From the NCBI GenBank assembly GCA_012295225.1, contig WMKK01000010.1:186001-250000 (forward strand): a stretch of DNA of 64,000 nt, given 5' to 3'. The first letter of the stretch is position 1. Each line of letters starts with the position of its first letter. The translations under genes were made by a program, and so were the position numbers. This DNA is from Ostreococcus mediterraneus. Lineage: Eukaryota; Chlorophyta; Mamiellophyceae; Mamiellales; Bathycoccaceae. This document shows positions 57,801-64,000 of this stretch, in pieces. Under the pieces are notes generated by a model. That model ran no database searches. It was not told where the DNA came from and worked only from the letters and a program-made list of their open reading frames with translations.

Positions 57801-58233
57801 CTCGGCAAATGACAATCATACAAAGATCATGCAGATGTGGGACGCAACCTGCGCGGCATTCCGCGACGAAACTAGCGCAACTGCTGCTGCGATGAGTAAA
57901 AGTGACATTGCTACAGCCGACACGACGGCTTACATTTTACGTGTCGCCAGCGCGGTGTCGAAAACCGACGTCACGGACCTCGCCTCCGCCGAAAGCATTG
58001 TCGACGGCGCCGTCAACGACGCGCGCAAAATTCGAGTCCAGCTCAAGAAAGCAACCGCATTACGTGAGAAAGCGAAGAAAGCCAAGAATAAAGCCATCGC
58101 CGCCGCCGAGCCGACTGAGCCAATCGAAGAAGCCGTCGCCACCGCGGAAGACGCTCCAGAAAATCTTCCCGACCAACACCTCATCACCATCGACGCCGAC
58201 GCCGATGACGATGTTCAAATGCTCGACGCCTAG
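51835..58233 (+). CDS. CABIN1: CABIN1/Hir3 subunit of the HIR histone chaperone complex
   Basis: A 2132-residue protein, the largest here. The N-terminal TPR-like region (LKNLGRFLEEEA, ALRCYAAAVELDDEDMMLW, RLAYERGIALRPKN, LSEVCLAAGDLDAARGLAR) agrees in order with plant CABIN1. A long Lys/Glu coiled-coil region follows (about 530-670), and many helical repeats run to 2000 (YNLAKLAKKSGQPLAQVLAM, KFHKANFRLAWARLKKSPGE and LEYLEPLF). The C-terminal 100 residues are Lys/Ala then acidic. CABIN1/Hir3 acts with HIRA and UBN1 to deposit histone H3.3 independent of replication. The long gene has no introns. The start MDWCALN was chosen from the position of the first TPR; the extended frame adds low-complexity sequence only. 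Confidence 0.82.
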   Translation: MDWCALNDGAERGANADEAHAAAARTAEAEESRLAASYESALRAAASGDRATAIEALRHVLGHALTNDAENMSAGLARVKFLALKNLGRFLEEEAARSNATTKGGDSEALRCYAAAVELDDEDMMLWRRLGGAAAARGELSVARLAYERGIALRPKNQLLMEDLSEVCLAAGDLDAARGLAREILRHDSTHVRARAMADAPETLELSAAMRDAQAARAANAPHVDQDNEIAIRFSPSIEKSWAMLAGVLARLSGISSPEAELEKTPGGGGDDDGDDGDDVTGVATPVKTVESAATPSQTPVPPSSAIDTPPNDGTGELANLSFLRAVDGVDVPVGVPLGKSLRFIFDSESEAREPETVQMVDTTDAATQNATLDTPAKQPGVIDLATNDTKDQNAKTPVPASQSEAVEPSQGGETATKGKRQRRASVEGPVRKSRRQEELDAKKAIEDEKERLIAEEKAAIKAAEAAERKRLLDEKKWAPEQQIAQTLLKLIGIEYEDPTLALAKAKKEKVGGDEGHAHDVKKKHLRELKEAAAKKAEEERRLKIIERVAAFVSTVDGSNGGVAHVAWRFLSTTAARWRPDTEDDCAPSPSMLFTVVQIYGIGPGDDLAPKTRILLCLADAAIVAARACSLEQPERQTLRFVAQGFLDQASTEMTNDITQDFQAESLFLRHKLAELSGEEPSVISFYLDQAQEVAPDDAEVPAPSGAIVDAAPARFTKQLLRAAIDSMKVKEVVTGAASRFSKGQTSELVSTLTPLLLADEDEELTDALTLTQSERQEALKVLAMAAREEGGACVVVELRALKCLYDLTKDSRILRSMAEAIDSSKRVHTKYALEVVEQLGIQTIAASLFELHYSELAREPGVKKNLNKSRVASANMEAAALVLSCIQRASKGTVSEVIELHEKLHDRLADCRCCCGDARKGAFLKSSLIHLARHRNRVSAAREARQIAEEPKDGKKRVGRPKAAQAELKGNGKSTKSNTNADDDEEGGGRRRVRRQRVSSIETDDRTPQDRADRKILERLDKLIVQFCYCVYGFELERPKRRCREEAGATEAMLAITSEQNAADLWLSLQPYAMQSKDQQRETICAIMQAIRSHVSDPPPTKQGAAVDSYLTEFSDYLTMNLSVDEVVAKERALARALISRPTPDEALMELRLPGTPAKSDKSEALPKSPKASVVHAPGSSSSSASAVEDKITRYGEVYKTMYQFCIEVDGPALENALEAEQTDSQEIFALLESCMPSGVTPFERRNVATRAVEVVTDGLVAHASEDFMRMLKFDVQYNLKRPQSWIALADHMDTIKDIVLNDSAKIMTVDSFRASSMMELIKSYQVAIRRALLAADEALSMSYHEGHDETEWIRSQIHERLGQASYEFLQNAPPLYDGRLNTLNTNDASYKAALALCRSAYTRAAESNPDEWSYPYNLAKLAKKSGQPLAQVLAMHAGALALLPGSLEAIYQVANIRLRILMSIAVDGRKKMSPEDQALTIAVLKQPFAPGAMQNSWIGAYRDCIEALLFISKNYPKFHKANFRLAWARLKKSPGEIGHSRKALEYLEPLFTVPRTGTFKAVMVEIDDSNLGIDNSGRETQLNDGTSSIVYEAGVNEPRRRFIANVRRALQLYLALLYTNEDIGTLANAVAYLSDFKTSAKSRLSVVSSARDVRMYALGLMLRAICQTLAQPELSDDLVTQRGERVPPHTRDTFLEHAYNTWFEFAIPARGNVSAWETNVSDAFEQITGEEMRADSGPDLIREPYQTAFFNASEINSSTKALLDFEKFALEHVANLEAKSDLSALAAQFSLCTSRLTECKTNDTHVLEQGRARLRILQNANKLAFIRCSETTLVALAKGDIDLKADIDADTNDKGKSAEEEAEAEASRFEQEKAFADGETILITAQRMHRNTKQDSVTRANEYHANRRNVFTMYVNASKSGRPLATGHYAEGTDLHRVYCELVQSMQQCETLGQKHRELVEAALANESQTTNPEQLKLIKGAYEDLNSANDNHTKIMQMWDATCAAFRDETSATAAAMSKSDIATADTTAYILRVASAVSKTDVTDLASAESIVDGAVNDARKIRVQLKKATALREKAKKAKNKAIAAAEPTEPIEEAVATAEDAPENLPDQHLITIDADADDDVQMLDA

Positions 58234-58379
58234 TGTACACGCACCCATTGCAATCATACATTCAACACAATGTGTACGCGCCACGACGCAAACAAGATGA
58301 CGATCCCTGACCCGCGCGAGTGATTCCTACTACACCTCAAACCACGACGCACGCAAAATATATTTTGCGCGCCACGTGT

Positions 58380-60309
58380 ATGCACGCACGCATCATTTCC
58401 GTCAGGCACGCGTTGTATTCACCATCCTTGACACGCATCTTCGCCGCGAATACCTCGAAACCGGCTTTCATTCTCCGATCCGCTGCCCGCACCATCATGC
58501 ACGGATTTAACGACACCTCCGACGCCGGTCGCGGCGCCGCTCGCAAGCGTCCTCGCGCCGGACGGTCTACAAACAACGTCCCGCACCCTCGCGCGCCGAG
58601 CGACGGCGCCGGGCAGTCGCGAGGGATCAGCGACAGGTTAGATTTCGGTGACGATTCTCGTGGCGGCGGCGGCGGCTCCAACGAAAGACGCGACACCCAA
58701 GGCGGATACAACGCAAACGCCGGCGGTCGCGGCGGCCGCGGCGGTCGCGATGGTGGTCGTGGCCCCGGCCGCGGCGGTCGCGGTGCGTCAAACGCGCCTC
58801 CGAGACCAAACTTGGCGAAAAACCACGGCGCGACGCTCGCCGTGGCCGAACGCGTGCAAGTGCCGACGGGCAACGCGCCGAGCCAAACGGCGGCGTTCGC
58901 CAACATGGGCTTGACAGAACGCAGCTCGCGCGCGATTCATGAAGTCATGAAATTCACGCACGCGACAGCGGTGCAGGACGCGACGTTGCCGCATATTATG
59001 CGCGGATTGGATGTGCTCGCGCGGGCGAAAACTGGAAGCGGTAAGACGGTTGGGTTTTTACTCCCCGCCATCGAACGCTTGGCAAAGACTGGTGCGCCGC
59101 GACGCGGGAACGTGAGCTGTCTCGTAGTGTCCCCGACGCGTGAACTCGCATCGCAGATTGCAGAAGAGGCGAAGAGCTTGTTGACGTTTCATGATTTTGG
59201 CGTCCAAGTTGTCTTTGGCGGGACGAATATGAATAGCGAAAAGAAGCGTTTGCAAACGCAAGGCGTGGAGTTTTTAATCGCCACGCCCGGACGATTGATT
59301 GATCACCTCGAGACTGGAGATTTGGCGCAACGCGTGCAAAATCTTGATGTGCTCGTTTTGGATGAGGCTGATCAGTTGCTCGATATGGGTTTCAGACCGA
59401 GCATCGAGCGCATCTTGTCCTACTTGCCATCCGAGCGTCAAACGTTGTTGTTCTCCGCCACGGTTCCGAAGACGGTGCACGAAATTGCCGCCAACGCTCT
59501 TCGCCCTGGGCATCAGTACATCGATTGCGTGGGCGATGATGCCCCGGCAACAAATTTGCAAGTCGAACAATCGATGATTATGGCGCCATTCAACGATCAC
59601 TTGACGTTGCTCACGCAAGCCATCGAGGCGCACCAAGCCGTCGAGCCAAACCACAAGGTGATGGTGTTCTTCCCCACGGCTCGCGCCACGCAACTCGCCG
59701 CGGAAATGTTCGAGGCGATTGGCAAGCCCGTGTTTGAAATTCACAGCCGCAAGTCGCAAAGCGCGCGCACCAAGGCGGCGGATCAATTCCGTGCGTCAAA
59801 GTCGGCGGTGATGATGTCCTCCGACGTCACCGCGCGCGGCATGGATTTCCCGGATGTCACGTTTGTCATGCAAATCGGTGTCCCGAGCGCCCGCGAGCAG
59901 TACATTCACCGTCTCGGTCGTACCGGACGCGCGGGTAAGACTGGTCAAGGTTTACTCATGCTTGACCCGGCGGAAAAATACTTTTGCCGCGCCGTGCAAG
60001 ACTTGCCGATTACGACGCTCAATCCGACGATTGACCCGGCGACGGATGCCCGCGTGCGCCAGGGCGTGAGCCGCATCAGTCAAGACACCAAGGATCAGTG
60101 CTACGCCGCGTGGTTGGGATTCTACAACGGCTCGAGCTCGAAAATGGGATGGAGCAAGGAGAAACTCATCGCCGAGGCGAATGAGTACGCGATGACGACG
60201 TTGCAATGCCGACAACTTCCGGGATTGTTGGCGAAAACCGTCGGAAAGATGGGATTAAAGGCGCAACGACCGTTGTTGAACATCGTGTCTGATTTACCGT
60301 CCAAGGGTG

Positions 60310-60341
<32 letters not shown>

Positions 60342-60455
60342 GGTGGTGGTCGCGGCGGTGGTAGTGGTGGTGGCGGTCGCGGTGGTGGCGGTCGTGGCGG
60401 CGGTGGCGGCGGCGGTCGAGGCGGCGGCGGCGGCGGCGGCAGAGGTCGCTGGTAA
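58380..60455 (+). CDS. DEAD-box RNA helicase with Gly-rich tail
   Basis: A 691-residue helicase in which motifs Q to VI are visible: ARAKTGSGKT (I), PTRELA (Ia), TPGRLIDHLE (Ib), VLDEADQLLDMGF (II), SATVPKT (III), MVFFPTARATQLA (IV), TARGMDFPDV (V) and HRLGRTGRAGK (VI). The N-terminal part has an RGG-type Gly/Arg stretch, and the C-terminus is a Gly-only tract with Arg. In sequence it resembles the plant RH25/RH26/RH31 group and Mss116. The first 38 residues from the ATG at 58380 (ARIISVRHALYSPSL, with a later FILRSAARTI) are basic and amphipathic, so a mitochondrial presequence is likely; a shorter start at 58497 (MHGFNDTS) would make a nuclear or cytosolic form. Intronless. Confidence 0.9.
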
Positions 60456-60582
60456 ATATCGCGCGCGCGTGATACTTATTCCACGTTAAGAAAATGTACG
60501 AGTACTAGATGATTGTTACTTAAAATTGCTTCTATTGCTTACTATATGCTTCAGTGCGTCTACGCCTTCTTTGCCTTCGTTA

Positions 60583-62106
60583 TTAAACGAGTCGCTTCAA
60601 ATGGCGAAGACAGTCGCCTACGAGGTATAAACTCCCAGTGACGAGGACGTTGACGCGCGCCGGGGCGACTTCGACGGCGCGACGTCGAATGAGGGTCAAC
60701 GCCTGCGTCAAACTCGGTATGACCAAACCTTTTTGGTCGTGATTGGTAAATACCGCAGACTGCGGCCTGCGCGCTAAACTGCCTTGATGTTTCGTCGCGA
60801 CGTCGTCCCACACGCGCGCGCACTTTTCTTGCCACGCCGTCGCCTTGTCCGACGCGGATGGCGATAAACCCGCCGTGGAGCTATCGGGCGGGGAGAATAT
60901 CGCCGTCTCGATCGCACATTGTGGGTTTGCGGCAAAGACTTCAGCCACGGGTTCGAGTAAATCGCCCGCTTTGCGATCATCCATGCAATTAAAGAGCATG
61001 ATGTTGTGCTCGTTCGCCGCGCGACTGGTGCTCGCAAACCATTCGGCGCTGTGTCGCATGGACTCAATAGTGTGCGCACCGTCGAGGTAAAAGGTCAAGT
61101 TTTCGTAATCCGGATCACTCATGACTTGAGAGCGTCCAGGCCAGACAGTTCGCGCTAAACCAACCCGAAATAACGGTGGCAAGATGTTCTTCGCGAACGC
61201 CGCCTCGGCATCCGCCGCCCAAGGGGCGCCCGTGGCGTTGGCCCAATTCCGACACAACGTCACCGCTAATCCAGCGTTGATGCGCTGATGCGGACCTGCG
61301 AGACCAATCTCAATATTCTCTGCATCTTCGTACTCGTCGATGCTCTTGGAGACATTCAGCGTAATCGCAACCTCCTCGGCCCGGCGTTTGAGCGACGCCA
61401 TCGCCTCCGGCGGTTGCGGCGCCGTAAACGCCGGTACATTTGGCTTCATAATCCCCGCTTTTTCCGTCGCAATCTTACCTATCGTATCCCCTAAAATATC
61501 CACATGATCCATCCCGAGTGAAGTTATCCCACACACCACCGGCGCACGCACCACATTCGTCGCGTCTAAACGCCCGCCCAACCCAACCTCCAACACGCAC
61601 GCCTCCGCGCCCTCCTCGCTAAATATCCTCAACCCAAGAAGCGTTAAAAACCTAAAATACGCCGGTATCCCCAAATCCCCACACTTCGCTTCAAGTTCAT
61701 CATACATCCACCAAAAATGCCGCGCAAACGTCGCCTCATCGATCGGTTCGCCGTCAATTCTAAACCGCTCGCGCGCATCCAACAGATGCGGGCTCGTAAA
61801 CAACCCAGTTCTCACCCCATGTTCCCTTAACACGCGCTCCACGAACGCGCACGTCGACCCTTTCCCTTTCGTCCCGGCGACGTGAATCACCCGTAACCCA
61901 TCCATGCCCGCGCGTAACCCCAACCGCGCGACGTACGCGTCCAGTTGCGCGAACTGCGCCTCCCAACTCATCGCCCCTGGATCCGCGCGCTTTTTCCCGC
62001 TGATCGTCGTCGCCAGTCGCGCGATCGCCGCGTCGTACGATCGCGCGCCGCGTGAACCACCGAATGAAAAACCATCGTCGTCGTCGTCGCCGTCCGCGCG
62101 CGCCAT
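60583..62106 (-). CDS. FPGS: Folylpolyglutamate synthase
   Basis: A 507-residue Mur-ligase-type folylpolyglutamate synthase, which adds glutamates to tetrahydrofolate to keep it in the cell. The ATP loop is HVAGTKGKGSTCAFVE, followed by GLFTSPHLLDARERFRIDGE, VLEVGLGGRLDATNVV, MDHVDILGDTIGKIATEKAG and the later FYLDGAHTIESM and LVTGSLYLVGD. The N-terminal 20 residues are acidic, so the start Met may be followed by a short tail rather than a targeting signal. Length is normal for FPGS (about 500-590). Its folate role links loosely to the formiminotransferase gene. It is divergent from the DHHC gene. Confidence 0.95.
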   Translation of the reverse strand: MARADGDDDDDGFSFGGSRGARSYDAAIARLATTISGKKRADPGAMSWEAQFAQLDAYVARLGLRAGMDGLRVIHVAGTKGKGSTCAFVERVLREHGVRTGLFTSPHLLDARERFRIDGEPIDEATFARHFWWMYDELEAKCGDLGIPAYFRFLTLLGLRIFSEEGAEACVLEVGLGGRLDATNVVRAPVVCGITSLGMDHVDILGDTIGKIATEKAGIMKPNVPAFTAPQPPEAMASLKRRAEEVAITLNVSKSIDEYEDAENIEIGLAGPHQRINAGLAVTLCRNWANATGAPWAADAEAAFAKNILPPLFRVGLARTVWPGRSQVMSDPDYENLTFYLDGAHTIESMRHSAEWFASTSRAANEHNIMLFNCMDDRKAGDLLEPVAEVFAANPQCAIETAIFSPPDSSTAGLSPSASDKATAWQEKCARVWDDVATKHQGSLARRPQSAVFTNHDQKGLVIPSLTQALTLIRRRAVEVAPARVNVLVTGSLYLVGDCLRHLKRLV

Positions 62107-62307
62107 GCGCGTCGTCGAGTCGAGCGCGTCGTCGTCGTCGTCGTCGTCGTCGCTGAGACGCCGAATGTCCGAACCACGCTGATGGTCCGTTTTGACATTC
62201 GTGAACCACGGCGCAACACCAAACCGCGCCCACGGCGTCGTCGCGGCATCGCGCGACGGCGTCGACGCGCGTTGACGCGCGTTGACGCGGACGAGAGTAC
62301 GGCAGAT

Positions 62308-63381
62308 ATGGCGTCGACGCCATCGACGACGACGACGACGTCGACGACGACGACGAGGACGACGCGTGAGGTGGATAGGGATGCGGTGAAGACGATGGGT
62401 GGCGATTGCAACGTGTTTTCCACGCGCGCGTGCGACGCGTGTCGCGCGCTCGGGTCGGTGATGGTGTTGTTAGTGATTGGGATCGTTGGGTTGACGTATT
62501 ATGCCACGGTGGTTGTGGTGTATTGGCCGGTGGTGGAGGCTGGGGGGGAGGATGCGTCGCTGGCGACGGGGGCGTTGATCGCGTACCACGTCTTGGTGTT
62601 CATGTTGTTGTGGTCGTACTTTGCGTGCGTGTTGACCGAAGCCGGTGGGGTGCCTGCGGGGTGGACGCCGGAGCCAGAAGATCCCGAGGAAGCCGAGGCG
62701 GAGGCGAAGAGGAGTAACAGTGAGAAGCGTAGACGGTTTTGTAAAAAGTGTTCGGCGTGGAAGCCGCGGCGGACGCATCACTGTTCGGTGTGTAAGCGGT
62801 GCGTGTTGAAGATGGATCATCACTGCGTGTGGGTGGTGAATTGCGTGGGGGCGTATAATTACAAGTTTTTCTTGCAATTCTTAGCGTATACGTTCTTGGC
62901 GACGGTGTTGGATTCGATTTTGTTGTTGTCCAACTTTATCGATTTTTTCAAAGACGTCGAGGAGAGTCAGTCGAGCGGCGTCACAGGGTCGGAGGCTGAG
63001 GTGGACCCAGCCGAAGGTACGCAACTCGCGGTGGTCTTTGTGACGTTTATCGTCAGTGTGGCATTTTCTGCGTCGTTGCTTGGGTTTTTGGTGATGCATA
63101 CAAACTTGATTCTCAGCAACATGACGACGATTGAAATGTACGAAAAGAAAAAGACGCTCCCGTGGAAGTATGATCTCGGGAAATTTAGAAATTTCAAGCA
63201 AGTGTTTGGTGAAAACGTCTTCTTTTGGTTCTTCCCTGTGCACACGACCACACAGATAGAAAAACTAAAGGTTATAACGGGCTTGTCTGAAGGCGAATGT
63301 TTGGATGGCGACGCGTACTCGAGGGCGTGCGAGCCAGAGCGCGCGAGATTCTCCGTCGCCTCACCGCACGCGAAAAACTAG
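62308..63381 (+). CDS. DHHC palmitoyltransferase
   Basis: A 357-residue protein S-acyltransferase with four membrane segments (about 48-73, 87-109, 186-210 and 240-265). The Cys-rich domain is at 145-180, FCKKCSAWKPRRTHHCSVCK followed by RCVLKMDHHCVWVVNCVGAY, with the catalytic Cys in DHHC (170-173). After it come the TTxE motif (MTTIEMYEKK) and a C-terminal tail FGENVFFWFFPVHTTTQ. It fits the PFA3/ZDHHC group acting on vacuole or Golgi proteins. An in-frame ATG at 62182 would add 42 Arg-rich residues; 62308 was chosen. The promoter is shared with FPGS. Intronless. Confidence 0.93.
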   Translation: MASTPSTTTTTSTTTTRTTREVDRDAVKTMGGDCNVFSTRACDACRALGSVMVLLVIGIVGLTYYATVVVVYWPVVEAGGEDASLATGALIAYHVLVFMLLWSYFACVLTEAGGVPAGWTPEPEDPEEAEAEAKRSNSEKRRRFCKKCSAWKPRRTHHCSVCKRCVLKMDHHCVWVVNCVGAYNYKFFLQFLAYTFLATVLDSILLLSNFIDFFKDVEESQSSGVTGSEAEVDPAEGTQLAVVFVTFIVSVAFSASLLGFLVMHTNLILSNMTTIEMYEKKKTLPWKYDLGKFRNFKQVFGENVFFWFFPVHTTTQIEKLKVITGLSEGECLDGDAYSRACEPERARFSVASPHAKN

Positions 63382-63459
63382 ACAATCATTAGAAGTAACG
63401 CTGCATTACGCACATAGACTATTCATAGTTACACATACTCATTACAACATTCCCTGCCC

Positions 63460-64000
63460 CTAAGGTTGCCTGGACATGCTTTGTTTCAACGCGAGTTTTC
63501 TCGCCAACTCTCGAGGCGCGCTCGTCGCCTCGATGCGCTTCTCCAACGCCAACTTCTTCTCGCTCAAATTCTCCAACAACTCGTATCGAAGCTGCGGAAT
63601 CACGCGAGAACGCTTCTCAAACGCCGCAATCGCATCTTTCGTGCCATCACTGTGCGTTCGAAAGCGCGTCGTCAGTCAAACCTTTCGACGTCGACGTCGA
63701 GCGCGTAACACCTTTCAATCAATCAATCCAACGCACACGCACCTCATCGCAATCACCGCCCGCTCGAGCGTAGGTAAATCACTCGTCGCACTCGCTTCGC
63801 TCTGTATAGCCGCATTCAACACCGTCACCCGCAACCGTTCGCTCGCGTCGTCGACGTTTCGCATCGTCGCTTCGAGCGCCGTCTTGGTAAAGCCATCAAT
63901 GAAGCGTTTACCGCGCACCGCGACGTCGTCCGCGACCTCGCCCGCGGTGACGAACGGCAGGGACGTCGACACAGACGACGTCGACGACCCCGCGGCGGCG
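63460..64000 (-). CDS. Partial gene of unknown family, 3' end (two exons seen)
   Basis: The gene enters from beyond the right edge. Exons 64000-63743 and 63649-63460 join across a 93-nt intron (GTGCGT..CACAG) in phase 2, giving AVIAMSDGTKDAIAAFEKRS at the junction. The known C-terminal 149 residues are helical: TALEATMRNVDDASERLRV, SDLPTLERAVIAM, VIPQLRYELLENLSEKKLAL and a short basic end. I do not recognise the family. The upstream part, seen only in part, has a Ser/Val/Thr-rich start AAAGSSTSSVSTSLPFVTAG. It is convergent with the DHHC gene (78 bp between stops). Confidence 0.65.

Noticed and set aside
1-64000. tRNA, rRNA, CRISPR, insertion sequences, virus-like elements
   Set aside because: No cloverleaf with B-box, rRNA-like block, spaced repeat array, transposase, reverse transcriptase or capsid-like frame was recognised by eye.

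Overview
The window is nuclear DNA from a very compact, GC-rich green-algal genome, best matched by Ostreococcus or a close relative (Mamiellales). Evidence: about 40 protein genes in 64 kb, most without introns and separated by 50-300 bp; a few short introns (61-293 nt, GT..AG, often GTGCG/GTACG donors); strong CG-dinucleotide bias; chloroplast-targeted proteins (TAB2, ascorbate peroxidase, GET3B, a DUF1499 lumen protein); eukaryote-only complexes (V-ATPase, GPI transamidase, HOPS, KEOPS, COMMD, NuA4). No rRNA, tRNA, CRISPR, transposon or viral relic was recognised. Species assignment is inference from family content and gene style.

Layout. 1-5 kb: a universal stress protein with a Cys-rich metallothionein-like head (partial, -), BUD32 kinase, TAB2, GAA1. 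5-14 kb: EMB8-type hydrolase (-), SAP30, U2A' (-), an unknown protein, a chloroplast ascorbate peroxidase with a lumen-type signal, ataxin-3 with UIM and UBX domains, a tiny two-exon membrane protein. 14-23 kb: CCT-domain regulator (-), GET3B, V-ATPase subunit E, EAF6 (-), a lipase-like hydrolase (-), ILP1/PAXBP1 (-). 23-34 kb: a 995-aa helical protein, formiminotransferase-domain protein, DUF1499 lumen protein (-), metallophosphoesterase, a coiled-coil membrane protein (-), MYST acetyltransferase, an unknown protein with conserved-looking His and Cys. 34-41 kb: coiled-coil protein (-), a gene whose reading frame shifts twice (-), a striking 29-bp perfect hairpin, an unknown 514-aa protein, COMMD4 (-), a membrane-anchored SDR (-), a type I membrane protein (-). 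41-51 kb: VPS18, ADP-ribose/CDP-alcohol diphosphatase, a selenocysteine MsrA with its SECIS element (-), a ubiquitin-like protein (-), a chloroplast hydrolase, a secreted protein (-), a YqaJ/lambda-exonuclease-type nuclease. 51-64 kb: CABIN1/Hir3, DEAD-box helicase, folylpolyglutamate synthase (-), DHHC palmitoyltransferase, and a partial gene (-) leaving the window.

There are no operons; neighbouring genes share divergent promoters or overlap in 3' regions. Loose functional themes are chromatin (SAP30, EAF6, MYST HAT, CABIN1), endomembrane traffic (GAA1, V-ATPase E, VPS18, DHHC), RNA processing (U2A', ILP1, DEAD helicase) and redox or plastid function (APX, MsrA, TAB2, GET3B). The most noteworthy items are the metallothionein-like/USP fusion, the selenoprotein MsrA with a readable SECIS fold, the perfect hairpin at 35987-36065, and the palindromic hexanucleotide array at 29605-29646.
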